From Microcaldota archaeon (GTDB taxonomy: Archaea; Micrarchaeota; Micrarchaeia; Anstonellales; Bilamarchaeaceae): a stretch of DNA of 64,000 bases. Location of the stretch: the NCBI GenBank assembly GCA_022627495.1, contig JAKEGJ010000022.1, positions 43,848 to 107,847 of the forward strand, given 5' to 3'. Below the pieces are notes generated by a model. The model worked only from the letters and a program-made list of their open reading frames with translations. It was not told the origin of the DNA and searched no databases. The translations under genes and the position numbers were made by a program. Each line of letters starts with the position of its first letter. Positions within the stretch are counted from its first letter, which is position 1. This document shows positions 17,796 through 26,684 of this stretch, piece after piece.

Positions 17796-18182
17796 ATGGC
17801 AAACAAACAGATGAACTACGGGCAGATTGCATTCCTGGGAGGACTTGCAATTGCGATTATAGTGGGCGTGCTTTCGAGCTTCGTCCCCGCGAACCTCATG
17901 CCGATTATGATGGCGGTGCTGTTCGTGCTGGGCCTTGCGGTAGGCTTGCTCAACATCAGCGACAAGGAGGTAGGCTCTTTCCTGCTCGCTACGGTGGCGC
18001 TCCTGCTTGCAGCGACATCCTGGAACGTATCTCTCGTGCAGAGCCTCGGCCTTCTGGGCGAGCTGGGAACCACGCTTGCAGGGATGGTCGCAGGGTTCAC
18101 GAGCGCATTGATAGCGTTCATATCGCCCGCCGCGTTCATCGTGGCGATACTGGCGGTATACAAGATAGCCCAGCCGGACTGA
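17796..18182 (+). CDS. Small membrane protein, unknown
   Basis: 128 residues with three to four hydrophobic helices and few charged residues. No family recognised. GGTGAT six bases upstream sets the start, and TTTAAAAA at 17741-17748 is a likely TATA box. It stands alone between the prenyltransferase and the ribosomal protein operon. Confidence 0.75.
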   Translation: MANKQMNYGQIAFLGGLAIAIIVGVLSSFVPANLMPIMMAVLFVLGLAVGLLNISDKEVGSFLLATVALLLAATSWNVSLVQSLGLLGELGTTLAGMVAGFTSALIAFISPAAFIVAILAVYKIAQPD

Positions 18183-18259
18183 ATCCGGCTTAATCTTTTT
18201 TTCATTCTTTCCATTTTATCCGCGCGTCGCACGCCCGCCGGACGCCGTTACTGGTAACA

Positions 18260-18393
18260 TTATAAACCTTCTCTTCCGTTATTATTACGCTCTTTAGTAG
18301 GTTATAGTTCCCCACGTCACGCGACGTGCGGGGGCGAGCCGACTTGTGACGGCGCCGAAATAAGGCGACGGAACACGTCTAAGGGTGGCGAAT
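18260..18393 (+). promoter_or_regulatory. Promoter and structured leader of the L18e operon
   Basis: TTATAAACC at 18260-18268 is the likely TATA box, giving a leader of about 100 nt before the ATG at 18394. The leader folds a hairpin from CCCCACGTC (310-318 past 18000) and GACGTGCGGG (18323-18332) with one bulged C. Ribosomal operons are often controlled through such leaders, but no specific binding motif was identified. Confidence 0.4.
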
Positions 18394-18741
18394 ATGAAAA
18401 AAACGAAGGACAACCAGGTGCTTCTCTCCCTCATCGAGGGATTGATGAGAAGCGAGAAGCCGATTTGGAGGAAGGTGGCATACGAGCTTTCCAGGCCCAG
18501 GAGGCAGAAGGTGGAGGTCAACCTCAGCAAGCTAGACGAGTTCGCTGCGGAAGACGCGACCATACTCGTGCCGGGCAAGGTGCTCGGGGCAGGCGCGCTC
18601 GGGAAGAAGGTCACCGTTGCGGCTTTCTCGTTCAGCGGGAAGGCCAGGCAGCTCATTGGGGCTGCGGGAGGCAGGGCGCTCACGATAGAGAACCTCCAGA
18701 AGGCGAACCCGGACGGCAGGGGCGTCGTAATACTGAAGTGA
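18394..18741 (+). CDS. rpl18e: 50S ribosomal protein L18e
   Basis: 115 residues with the L18e/L15 fold signature (KVLGAGALGKKVTVAAFSFS, ARQLIGAAGG). The start at ATG 18394 is chosen for GGGTGG six bases upstream; the GTG at 18385 lies within that site. First gene of the archaeal L18e-L13-S9-RpoN cluster, whose order is conserved in archaea. The stop codon overlaps the next start (TGATG). Confidence 0.96.
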   Translation: MKKTKDNQVLLSLIEGLMRSEKPIWRKVAYELSRPRRQKVEVNLSKLDEFAAEDATILVPGKVLGAGALGKKVTVAAFSFSGKARQLIGAAGGRALTIENLQKANPDGRGVVILK

Positions 18742-19163
18742 TGCTTATGCAGGTCATTGACGGAACGGACAAGATTTTCGGAAGGCTGGCAAGCAGGGTG
18801 GCGAAGAAGCTCGTCACCGGGGAGGAGGTGCACCTCATCAATGCCGAGAAGCTGATAATTGTCGGCAACCCGGCGGAGATTTGCCAGAGGTACCTCACGA
18901 AGAGGGGTCTGCGCCACAAAGGCACCCCGGAGAGGTCGCCTGTCTGGCCCAGGATACCGCACATGCTCGTCAAGAAGATGATTAAGGGGATGCTCCCCCA
19001 CGAGAATTCGAGGGGCCGCGAAGCGCTCAAAAGGCTCCGCGTGTACACGGGCAACCCGAAGAAGCTCGAGGCGGCGGCCAAAATCGAGGGCGCTGATTTC
19101 GACGGGATATCCAAGCATGTCACGATACAGGAGCTCTGCAAGAGCATAGGTTACTCAGGTTGA
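18741..19163 (+). CDS. rpl13: 50S ribosomal protein L13
   Basis: 140 residues of the archaeal/eukaryotic L13 family: KIFGRLASRVAKKL at the N terminus and GMLPHENSRGREALKRLRVY in the core. The ATG overlaps the L18e stop by one base. A second ATG at 18747 is possible. Directly followed by S9 after four bases. Confidence 0.96.
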   Translation: MLMQVIDGTDKIFGRLASRVAKKLVTGEEVHLINAEKLIIVGNPAEICQRYLTKRGLRHKGTPERSPVWPRIPHMLVKKMIKGMLPHENSRGREALKRLRVYTGNPKKLEAAAKIEGADFDGISKHVTIQELCKSIGYSG

Positions 19164-19167
19164 TATT

Positions 19168-19806
19168 ATGGTCAAGGAAGAAAAAGCCGAGGAAGAGAAG
19201 AAAAAGAAGGCGAAGCCGAAGGCCGCCAAGCCGAAAGAGGAGGCCAAGGACGATGCGCCCAAGGCGGCAGAAACGCATGCCCCGAAAGCCGAGGCGCATT
19301 CGCCGAAGCAGCCCCCGGAGGGGCCGGCCGAACCCAGGCCAGAGGCAAAGGCGGAGAAGCCTGAGCCGAAGGCCAAGAGGAAGAGGGCCGGCGCCAAGAA
19401 AGCGGCGACAAGGGCGTTCGTGGCAAGGGGCAAGCGGAAGGAAAGCGTCGCCAGGGCCACGATAACCGAGGGCAAGGGCGTTGTCAGGGTGAACAGCCAG
19501 AATATCGAGTCCCTCAGCAACTCCTATGTCAGGGATATCATCAGGGAGCCGCTCCGGTATGTCGGGCCCGAGGCTAACGCCGTGGACATTTCGGTGAACG
19601 TGAACGGCGGCGGCGCGATGGGCCAGGCGCAGGCAGCAAGGACCGCGATAGCAAACGCGCTCTCGCTTTATTTCGACAAGATGAACCTGCGCGAGAAGTT
19701 CATCGAGATAGACCGCACGCTGGTAATAGAAGACACGAGGCGCGTGGAATCGAAGAAGTTCCGCGGCCCGAAAGCAAGGGCAAGGTTCCAGAAATCATAT
19801 CGTTGA
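19168..19806 (+). CDS. rps9: 30S ribosomal protein S9 with long N-terminal extension
   Basis: 212 residues, whereas archaeal S9 is usually about 130. The S9 core begins near residue 83 (FVARGKRKESVARATI) and ends in the universal tail KARARFQKSYR, whose last Arg reaches the P-site tRNA. The first 80 residues are a Lys/Glu/Ala/Pro-rich low-complexity segment absent from typical S9. AGGTTGAT precedes the ATG. Ribosomal protein S2 in this window has a similar tail, at its C terminus. Confidence 0.95.
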   Translation: MVKEEKAEEEKKKKAKPKAAKPKEEAKDDAPKAAETHAPKAEAHSPKQPPEGPAEPRPEAKAEKPEPKAKRKRAGAKKAATRAFVARGKRKESVARATITEGKGVVRVNSQNIESLSNSYVRDIIREPLRYVGPEANAVDISVNVNGGGAMGQAQAARTAIANALSLYFDKMNLREKFIEIDRTLVIEDTRRVESKKFRGPKARARFQKSYR

Positions 19807-19860
19807 TTTTTTTCTTTTTTTATCAATTTAACGCAATCATGATTGTCGAGGGTGATCTGG

Positions 19861-20055
19861 TTGGAATTCCCGGTAAGATGCTTCACGTGCGGCTCGGTCA
19901 TCGGGCACATGTACGAGCAGTACAAGAGCATGTCGAAGGACAAGAAGGCGGATGTGTGCCTCGATGAGTTGGGTGTCGAGCGCATATGCTGCAGGAGAAT
20001 GTTCATATCCCACGTGGATATCGTCCAGAATGTGCTTAGATACCCAAGGGTTTGA
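19861..20055 (+). CDS. rpoN: DNA-directed RNA polymerase subunit N (Rpb10)
   Basis: 64 residues. The zinc site has the family form CFTCG near the N terminus and CC (ERICCRRM) near the C terminus. RpoN bridges the RpoD/RpoL platform of archaeal RNA polymerase. The start is set at TTG 19861 (EFPVRCFTCG), with GGTGAT four bases upstream, because homologues begin just before the PVRCFTCG block; earlier TTG/GTG codons only lengthen it. Last gene of the ribosomal cluster. Confidence 0.95.
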   Translation: MEFPVRCFTCGSVIGHMYEQYKSMSKDKKADVCLDELGVERICCRRMFISHVDIVQNVLRYPRV

Positions 20056-20170
20056 TTTCGTCAATTGTCCATGAATTGAAACAACCCTTTTAAAACATTT
20101 TGATGCAGATACATATGATAGCCTGGGATGTCGGGTGGGTAAGTTTTGCCTATCGTGACCAGTGGTATGG

Positions 20171-21892
20171 ATGAAGGAGGGGGCATCAGCCGTGAGTCTT
20201 GCTCGAAAAGGGGATGGGCCGGAGCTGCTTAGGTGCAGCCCGAAACGCGAGGATCCGCCAAGCGAAAGGAACCCCACCTTCAGGTCCGCCCAGGGCCTGA
20301 CGGAGCCCCTGATTAACCCGGCGGGCCAGGCCATGCTGACTGCGGCGGGCAACATTGAAGAATTCGCTTCCCGCACGCCCATAAAAGACCTGATTGCGCT
20401 TGAACCGGCCTCGAAGTCCGAGTTCCCGGAAACCGGCGATTGCGATACGGTATGCCACCCGCCCGACGAGGCGTACGTGCAGGACTGCTACCGGAGAATC
20501 CTGGACCTCGGAAGCAACGACTCCAAGACTGCGGTCGTAGACGGCATAAACGCCATCCTTGAAGAGATGGCCGACAAGGCGCAGATGGAGGATAGGAGCT
20601 ACACCGCGATGGTGGACAGCGTGCTCATGCTCCATTGGACTAGGAAGGAAGGCAACAGCACGTCCTATGACGAGTTCATGCAGAAGCATGTCGATGCCAT
20701 TTCGGTCCTCGCCAAGGCATGGGCGAGGGACAAGACCTTCGGGGGCAGGAGGATTAAGGTCCTTGAGGCGAGTTGCGGGACCGGCGCGGCCCTGGAGGCA
20801 TTCCTGGACGCGCTGCCGCCACGGCTTCTCCGGAAGCTCAGGGTCACTGCCAACGACTTATCGAGCGCGGCCATTGAGACGACAAAGAAGAGGCTGGCCA
20901 AGTTCGCAGGGAAAGTGAGGATAGAGTATGAGCAGAAAGACCTGACGCAGGAGATACCCAGCGGAAAGTTCGACGTAATCATGCTTTCACAGACGCTCCC
21001 GTTCCTGAATGATGAGAACGCCCTGAGGGCCCAGCGCCTGGGACTTGCCCTGCCGTCCGAATCGCGGCATGTCACCACCAAGAGGAAAGTGCTCGAAGGC
21101 CTGATCAACAGGTTGAAGCCCGGCAAGGGCGAACTGCTGCTCTTCGATGAGTACCCCATGAGGTTTTCAAAGATACCGGACGATTTCGACAGCATCGTGG
21201 AGGACTCGCTTTTCAGGGAGATATTCCGCCCGATAAGCAGGGGCATGCTTATCAACGACGTGATGAAGAGGATAGAGAAGGCGAGGTTCCACGCACACCT
21301 TGAGAGCTTCATTGACCGCGAACATATCATGTACCTCATTGCGTCCGGTTCCCTGAGGCACCCGGAAAACGCATCCGAAAACATGGAACCGCCCAAGGCC
21401 CAGCAGCAGGGCCCCCGGGAAGACGAGAACTCCAAGAGGATAATTAAGCGCGCCGAGTCCATGCACAGGGAGCTCATAGGCCGACTCCAGGCCTTCGAAG
21501 AAGCGGACGGGACCGTATACAGGCCCATAAGCGTCGGGGAGAAGAGGCTTGAGATAGACAAGGAATATTACGATGACAAGATAGACCACAAGCCGGGATA
21601 CTGGAGGACGAACGGCAACTACAACCTGGTCATAGTAGACGGCCTTGTGCACCACGTGGGCCAGGAAGGCTACCGCTGCATGATCGAGAAGCTGAAGAGG
21701 TCGCACAAGCTGGGCCCGGGCTCCGCAATCCTTTTCATTGACGAATGGCCCGCGCCCGAAGGCAGCCCCAATCCGGTCGGCAACGGCGATGCGAGGTCGC
21801 TCATTTTCAACGCGTTCGACGACCAGGTGTTCTGCGCATCCGTCCGGGCCGGGAACAAGTACGGCTACCTCTACGTGGTCCGGAACCTCTAG
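20171..21892 (+). CDS. Large methyltransferase-like protein, unknown
   Basis: 573 residues. Residues about 195-330 form a Rossmann methyltransferase domain (KVLEASCGTGAALEAFL motif I, FDVIMLSQTLPFL motif IV-like, RLKPGKGELLLFDEYP post-motif). The C-terminal third (from about 430) has a further region, with GYRCMIEKLKRSHKLGPGSAILFIDEWP looking like the end of a second such domain without a clear SAM-binding motif. Substrate unknown. A GTG at 20162 is an alternative start. No neighbouring gene suggests a pathway. Confidence 0.7.
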   Translation: MKEGASAVSLARKGDGPELLRCSPKREDPPSERNPTFRSAQGLTEPLINPAGQAMLTAAGNIEEFASRTPIKDLIALEPASKSEFPETGDCDTVCHPPDEAYVQDCYRRILDLGSNDSKTAVVDGINAILEEMADKAQMEDRSYTAMVDSVLMLHWTRKEGNSTSYDEFMQKHVDAISVLAKAWARDKTFGGRRIKVLEASCGTGAALEAFLDALPPRLLRKLRVTANDLSSAAIETTKKRLAKFAGKVRIEYEQKDLTQEIPSGKFDVIMLSQTLPFLNDENALRAQRLGLALPSESRHVTTKRKVLEGLINRLKPGKGELLLFDEYPMRFSKIPDDFDSIVEDSLFREIFRPISRGMLINDVMKRIEKARFHAHLESFIDREHIMYLIASGSLRHPENASENMEPPKAQQQGPREDENSKRIIKRAESMHRELIGRLQAFEEADGTVYRPISVGEKRLEIDKEYYDDKIDHKPGYWRTNGNYNLVIVDGLVHHVGQEGYRCMIEKLKRSHKLGPGSAILFIDEWPAPEGSPNPVGNGDARSLIFNAFDDQVFCASVRAGNKYGYLYVVRNL

Positions 21893-21962
21893 GCGGGTTT
21901 TTGGCGGATTGCGCGCCCTGCTGCGGAAGGGCGGCTAAAAAAAGCCGGAAAAAAATTTATGG

Positions 21963-22448
21963 CTATTCCTTCTCAGGAACTATCGCTGAGAGCGGATTGA
22001 ACTGGTAGCTCTCCTTGTACGTGACGAGCACCAGGTAGCTTATCGTCCTGAGCACGGATTTCTCGGTCTGTATCGACTTTAAGACGCGCACAAGGTCATC
22101 CCTGCTTTTCGCCTTTACAATCGCTATGCAGTCCGCGCCCCCCGTTACGGCGTAGAGGGACTGTATCTCAGGCAGGCTAGTGACGCTTTCGAGGAGCTTC
22201 TCGTCCTCCAGGCCGCTCTTCTTTATCTTTATCATGACCACCGCGTGGTATTCGTAGCCGAGCGCCTTGTAGTCGATGTCCGCATGGTAGCGGCGGACGA
22301 TTTTCGACTTCTCGAGCCGCTTTATCCTCTGGAGGAGCGTGTTCGGGTGCATGCGCAGCTTCTGCGCCAGCTCCCTCATGGGACGCTTGCAGTCGTTGCG
22401 CAGCTCACGGAGTATCATAAGGTCTACAGTGTCGACTTTGTTTTTCAT
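21963..22448 (-). CDS. Lrp/AsnC-family transcriptional regulator (second copy)
   Basis: 161 residues with the same layout as the regulator at 16 kb: helix-turn-helix with LRMHPNTLLQRIKRLEKS, then a RAM domain (ESVTSLPEIQSLYAVTGGAD). GGGTGGT precedes the ATG. TATATAAAGG at about 22552-22561 on the minus strand gives a leader of about 80 nt. An 11-bp inverted repeat lies in that leader. Confidence 0.92.
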   Translation of the reverse strand: MKNKVDTVDLMILRELRNDCKRPMRELAQKLRMHPNTLLQRIKRLEKSKIVRRYHADIDYKALGYEYHAVVMIKIKKSGLEDEKLLESVTSLPEIQSLYAVTGGADCIAIVKAKSRDDLVRVLKSIQTEKSVLRTISYLVLVTYKESYQFNPLSAIVPEKE

Positions 22449-22473
22449 CGCATACCACCCGCATTGTAGGGCA

Positions 22474-22520
22474 GTAACAAAACATCCCTCCGATTGCCTC
22501 TCTTTTTTGTGTTTTGTTAC
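22474..22520. promoter_or_regulatory. 11-bp inverted repeat upstream of the second Lrp gene
   Basis: GTAACAAAACA (22474-22484) and TGTTTTGTTAC (22510-22520) are exact inverted repeats 25 bp apart. They lie between the TATA box and the start codon of the Lrp gene. The roughly 36-bp centre-to-centre spacing suits two contacts by one Lrp oligomer. Candidate autoregulatory site. Confidence 0.5.
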
Positions 22521-22709
22521 AATATACCCGGTCTATTTTATGCATTTTACCCTTTATATACCTTGGCATTTTGCCAGAAGGGTTCGTTTTGCCCGGAAAC
22601 GCGACGGCCATGCGCAGCCGCGGGGCATCGGAGGCATCGTGTTATCGCATCCCCGGCCGCCGCATTAATATATAAAAACCCTACGCCCGATAGAAAACCT
22701 ACAATATCT

Positions 22710-22874
22710 GGGGTCGTGAGGTAACCTGGTATCCTGCAAGCTTGGGGTGCTTGTTATCTGAGAAAACTTTTTAGGAAAAAGTTTGACAAAAACCGACTTA
22801 CTAAAAAGTTTCAGAAGTTCAAATTTCCGGCTACAAATACCTGCGGCCGGTTTGAATACATCTCAGCGACCCCA
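22710..22874 (+). tRNA. tRNA-Pro (anticodon GGG) interrupted in the T-arm
   Basis: The acceptor GGGGTCG (22710-22716) pairs with CGACCCC (22867-22873); discriminator A22874. The anticodon arm CAAGC-TTGGGGT-GCTTG is uninterrupted. The T-stem CTGAG (22758-22762) pairs with CTCAG (22862-22866), but 99 bases separate its strands instead of seven. Inside is a canonical T-loop, TTCAAAT (22818-22824). The best reading is two introns, about 22763-22817 and 22825-22861, around a 7-nt micro-exon. Both fold bulge-helix-bulge-like structures; exact cuts in the first are uncertain. A TATA box is at 22668-22677. Confidence 0.8.
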
Positions 22875-22919
22875 TTTTTTCCCATCTGACACGTGGGAAA
22901 ACCCAGGAGGATTGATGAA

Positions 22920-23765
22920 ATGACAGAGAACAAGTCGGGCATGCCCGTCAAACAGGAAGTCTTTTTGGAAGCCGGCGTGCACATAGGCACGAAAATCCGC
23001 ACGAGCGACATGAGGGAGTTCATATTCAAGAGGCGCGATGACGGCCTCTACATCCTCGACCTCCGCAAAAGCGCCGAGAAGCTCATGCAGGCGGCCAAGG
23101 TGATAGCGAAACACAAGCCCGAGGAAGTGACCGTCGTCGCGTCACGCGTATATTCTAGCAACCCCGCGACAAGGTTCGCCGAGCTAACCGGCGTGAACCT
23201 CATCAAGGGCAGGTTCGTCCCGGGGACCATGACGAACATGAACGTGCAGGGATTCATGGAGCCGCGCCTCCTCCTTGTATGCGACCCGAAGGGCGAGCAC
23301 GAGGCTCTGGTCGAGAGCGCGAAAAACGGCGTTCCGGTCATAGGCCTGTGCGATACGGACAATGAAACCAAGTTCATCGACCTAATCGTGCCTATAAACA
23401 ACAAGGGCAAGCGCTCCCTCGCGCTCATATTCTTCATCCTCTCGCGCGAAGTGATGATCGCCCAGGGCAAGATCAAGTCCTACGACGAGTTCACGCACGA
23501 CATCGGCTATTTCGAGCAGCAGGTGATGGCGGAGGAGAAGAAAGCGGCCCCGGCCGAAAGCGCCGAGGAGGCCGCACAGCCTGAGGCGGCGGCCGCGCCC
23601 GAACCCGCGGAAGCCGGGAAGGCCGAGCCTGCGCAGGCGCAAGCCGCGGAAGCGCCTGCAGGGAAGAAAGAGGAGGAGCCCGCCCCGGAAAAGCCGAAGA
23701 AGGCGAAGAAAATGAAGGAGGGGGCGGAAGCCAAAGGGCAGGAAAAGGGGAAAGAAGCGGAGTGA
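22920..23765 (+). CDS. rps2: 30S ribosomal protein S2 with acidic/basic C-terminal tail
   Basis: 281 residues. The S2 core (residues 1 to about 205) includes VFLEAGVHIGTKIRT, the family block RFVPGTMTNM and the archaeal PVIGLCDTDN. The last 70 residues are an Ala/Glu/Lys/Pro low-complexity tail not found in typical S2. GGAGG at 22906-22910 supports the ATG at 22920. It lies 45 bp after tRNA-Pro, so the two might share a transcript. Confidence 0.95.
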   Translation: MTENKSGMPVKQEVFLEAGVHIGTKIRTSDMREFIFKRRDDGLYILDLRKSAEKLMQAAKVIAKHKPEEVTVVASRVYSSNPATRFAELTGVNLIKGRFVPGTMTNMNVQGFMEPRLLLVCDPKGEHEALVESAKNGVPVIGLCDTDNETKFIDLIVPINNKGKRSLALIFFILSREVMIAQGKIKSYDEFTHDIGYFEQQVMAEEKKAAPAESAEEAAQPEAAAAPEPAEAGKAEPAQAQAAEAPAGKKEEEPAPEKPKKAKKMKEGAEAKGQEKGKEAE

Positions 23766-23848
23766 GTCCCCCCGATTCCGCCATTTTCCATTGTCATTTT
23801 TCTTTCCATAACCGCTTTTCCTTTTTCCATTCCCCGCATACGCGGGAG

Positions 23849-25078
23849 TCAACCGGTCTGGTTGGCCGCGAACGCACCAATGCACGTCTCTTTCGCGAAT
23901 TCCTCGGCTATGTTGTTGCAGATTGAGACGTCCGCATACAGCTTCGCGGATTCGGTATAGCACTTGTTCTTCCAGACGAAATTCGTAACGTCCATGCAGT
24001 TGCGCCAGTCCAGGTTCGCGTTGGAGTATATTATCGCGCCTTCATAGCAGGTCTTCCTTGACGCGGGAATCTCGATTATCTCGCATGCAGAGGGGTCCCC
24101 GTATTTCTTTGCGAACTCGAACGCGCAGAGGAACTGGTTTGTGGATGCGAGCGGGTCTATCGCCCTGCAGCCGCTGATGTCCCCGGTTGCCAGGGAGTAG
24201 TTCCGGTAGCAGCCCCATTTGTCGTTAAGGTCGATTCGCTCGTTGTCGCACAGCTTGAGGTCCCGCTGCCTTATCGCGAAATGTGTGAAGCATTCGTAAA
24301 CGTAGAGGGAATTGAACGATATCTGGGTGCATGTGCCCGCATCGTTGGCATAGATGGCGAAAAGCTCGTAGCACAGGTCCCTCTCGGCGTCTTTCACAAG
24401 AGAGGCGCACCGGTCGGAATATTCCACGGCGGATTTGCATGCGGTCGAGACGACGGCATCCGGTATCAGCGAGCAGCCGGATTCATCGCCGCTCATCATG
24501 CTGTAGTCCAGGAGGCAGGCAGTCGTCCCGGCGCAAAGGGAGGGTTCGCCGGCGTCGAGCGCCCGGCAGAGGCCCACATCCGTGGCGTTGATGCACGGGT
24601 CCGCTGCGTTGCGGCACGCATCCCTGCCCTGCACGAGGAGGTCGCACAGGGTGATGTTGTCCCAAGCAACCGCGAAAGCCGTGATGCAGGATTGCATCAT
24701 AGTCGCGTTCGCCACGGCTTTGCAGGCCTCCAGCGAAATGTTGGAGAGCCGCACATAGCACGCCTGCTCCATGCCCTCCGAAGAGATGAGGGGGCAGGCA
24801 GACGCGTTCCCGGCCAGCACCGCAGCGTCGAAAAGGCACGCATCGCCGCATACCTGCGTCTGGTTTCCGGTGTTGTTCTGGCCGGTCTGGCCAGTCTGGT
24901 TCTGTGGCGTCTGGTTTGATTGGTTGGACGGAACTATTGGCGGCGCGGCTCCTTTGCCCGCAATCATATAGATGAGGCCGCCGCCCACGATGAAAATCAG
25001 GATGAGCAGCCCTGCGATTAGAAGGATCGTGTTCTTGCCGTCGTCTTCTTTTATGCGGTAGGAATTGTCCCGTGCCAT
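23849..25078 (-). CDS. Single-pass membrane protein with Cys-rich repeats
   Basis: 409 residues. A short cytoplasmic N terminus is followed by one membrane helix (about residues 17-40), an Asn/Gln/Thr/Gly linker (46-76) and a long domain with many evenly spaced Cys. The repeated pattern is CxxI...C......A, for example DRCASLVKDAERDLCYELFA. Such helical Cys repeats, presumably disulfide-bonded outside the cell, are known from DPANN surface proteins; function unknown. The DsbA- and CcdA-like proteins at 35-43 kb would be suited to form such disulfides, which is inference. Confidence 0.75.
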   Translation of the reverse strand: MARDNSYRIKEDDGKNTILLIAGLLILIFIVGGGLIYMIAGKGAAPPIVPSNQSNQTPQNQTGQTGQNNTGNQTQVCGDACLFDAAVLAGNASACPLISSEGMEQACYVRLSNISLEACKAVANATMMQSCITAFAVAWDNITLCDLLVQGRDACRNAADPCINATDVGLCRALDAGEPSLCAGTTACLLDYSMMSGDESGCSLIPDAVVSTACKSAVEYSDRCASLVKDAERDLCYELFAIYANDAGTCTQISFNSLYVYECFTHFAIRQRDLKLCDNERIDLNDKWGCYRNYSLATGDISGCRAIDPLASTNQFLCAFEFAKKYGDPSACEIIEIPASRKTCYEGAIIYSNANLDWRNCMDVTNFVWKNKCYTESAKLYADVSICNNIAEEFAKETCIGAFAANQTG

Positions 25079-25175
25079 ATGGATATCAGGGGAGGGAAAG
25101 TTTAAAAACGAGCCATCGATGCTATCGCAAAAAAGGGGTTAGTGTGGTTTTGAAAATCAGAGGAGAAAATTCATG

Positions 25176-25310
25176 CATATAAATTTGCTCTTTCAAAGAC
25201 CAATCCGCTCCGCACATGCGGGGCGATTATAGAGTGGGAGGCGGGATGGAGCCTTCGGGTGTACCATCCCCTCTCGACATTCACCGGCCTTCCGGCACCG
25301 GCCGGAAAGT
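25176..25310 (+). ncRNA. Possible structured RNA or leader upstream of EF-1A
   Basis: The 331 bases between the Cys-rich gene and EF-1A hold no protein gene. CATATAAATTT at 25176-25186 looks like a TATA box. Downstream are hairpins GGGATGG (25243-25249) with CCATCCC (25264-25270), and CCGGCC (25284-25289) with GGCCGG (25300-25305). A second TATA-like stretch, TTTTAAAAATAT, near 25317-25328 would drive EF-1A itself. Whether the first element makes a separate RNA is unknown. Confidence 0.3.
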
Positions 25311-25409
25311 GGAAACTTTTAAAAATATCTCGGATTAAATGAGGATTACCTTTTTCTAAAAGGTTGGCAAATGTATAGAGAAATTAATGGTAAATAGGAG
25401 GTTATGAAA

Positions 25410-26684
25410 ATGGCTAAGAAGGAACACCTGAACCTAGTGTTTATTGGACATGTCGACTCTGGAAAGTCGACCACGGTCGGTAGGATTCTCTATGAAACCG
25501 GCGCGATATCCGAGCAGACGCTCAACAAGCTGAAAGACGAGGCGGCGAAGGTCGGAAAGGCGACGTTCGAGTTCGCTTTCGTCATGGACGCCCTTAAGGA
25601 GGAGCGTGAGAGGGGAGTCACAATAGACATCTCCCACCGGGAGTTCGAGACCCCGAAATACTACTGCACGATAATCGACGCGCCAGGCCACCGGGACTTC
25701 GTCAAGAACATGATAACCGGTGCGAGCCAGGCCGATGCGGCGGTCCTCCAGGTGTCGGTTAAGGACGGCATCCAGCCCCAGACCAAGGAGCACGCGTTCC
25801 TCGCGAAGGTGCTCGGCATAAACCAGTTCGCGGTCAACATGAACAAGATGGACGCGGTCGGATACAAGAAGGAGGAATACGACAAGGTCAAGGCCGAAGT
25901 CGAGAAGCTCCTCAAGGGCATCGGCTACAAGGTCGAGAACGTCCCTTTCATACCATGCTCGGGCTACAACGGGGACAACCTCACTAAAAAGTCCGCCAAC
26001 ATGCCATGGTACACCGGCCCCACGCTGATAGAGGTCGTCGACACGTTCAAGGTGCCTCCGAAGCCGACAGACAAGGCGCTCCGGCTCCCCATCCAGGACG
26101 TCTTCACGATTACCGGCCACGGCACGGTGCCCGTAGGCAGGGTGGAGACCGGCAAGATGAAGCCCGGAGACCCCGTCATCGTCATGCCTTCGGGCGTGAA
26201 GGGCGAGGTCAAGAAAATCGAGATGCACCACCAGGAGCTCACCGAAGCTGTCCCTGGCGACAACGTGGGATTCAACCTCAAGGGCGTGGACAAGAAGGAC
26301 ATCAAGAGGGGGGACGTCATAGGCCCCGCGACCTCCCCGCCTACGGTTGCCGAGGAATTCACGGCCCAGATAGTCGTGCTCAACCACCCGACCGCGGTAT
26401 CAGTCGGCTACACTCCGGTGTTCCACATACACACCGCGCAGTTTGCCGGCCAGATTTCCGAGCTGGTCGAGAAGAAGGACCCGAAGACAGGCCAGACGGC
26501 GCAGGCGAAACCGGACTTCATCAAGACCGGAGATGTCGCCATCGTGAAAATCAAGCCCCTGAAGCCGATTGTCATAGAGAAGTTCTCCGACTTCCCTCCC
26601 CTGGGAAGGTTCGCGCTCCGTGACATGGGCCAGACGGTGGCCGCGGGCGTCGTCCTGGATGTCAAGCCGAAGGTAATGTCGTAA
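25410..26684 (+). CDS. tuf: Translation elongation factor EF-1A
   Basis: 424 residues. The GTP-binding motifs are all present: GHVDSGKST (G1, about 13-21), the DAPGH motif ([10 protein letters not shown]), and NKMD. It delivers aminoacyl-tRNA to the ribosome. GGAGG at 25398-25402 fits the ATG at 25410 (MAKKEHLN) better than the ATG at 25404. Monocistronic with its own promoter and a strong terminator. Confidence 0.98.
   Translation: MAKKEHLNLVFIGHVDSGKSTTVGRILYETGAISEQTLNKLKDEAAKVGKATFEFAFVMDALKEERERGVTIDISHREFETPKYYCTIIDAPGHRDFVKNMITGASQADAAVLQVSVKDGIQPQTKEHAFLAKVLGINQFAVNMNKMDAVGYKKEEYDKVKAEVEKLLKGIGYKVENVPFIPCSGYNGDNLTKKSANMPWYTGPTLIEVVDTFKVPPKPTDKALRLPIQDVFTITGHGTVPVGRVETGKMKPGDPVIVMPSGVKGEVKKIEMHHQELTEAVPGDNVGFNLKGVDKKDIKRGDVIGPATSPPTVAEEFTAQIVVLNHPTAVSVGYTPVFHIHTAQFAGQISELVEKKDPKTGQTAQAKPDFIKTGDVAIVKIKPLKPIVIEKFSDFPPLGRFALRDMGQTVAAGVVLDVKPKVMS

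Noticed and set aside
25230..25285. H/ACA RNA upstream of EF-1A
   Set aside because: An ACA follows a stem, but the pocket is one-sided and no kink-turn is visible.
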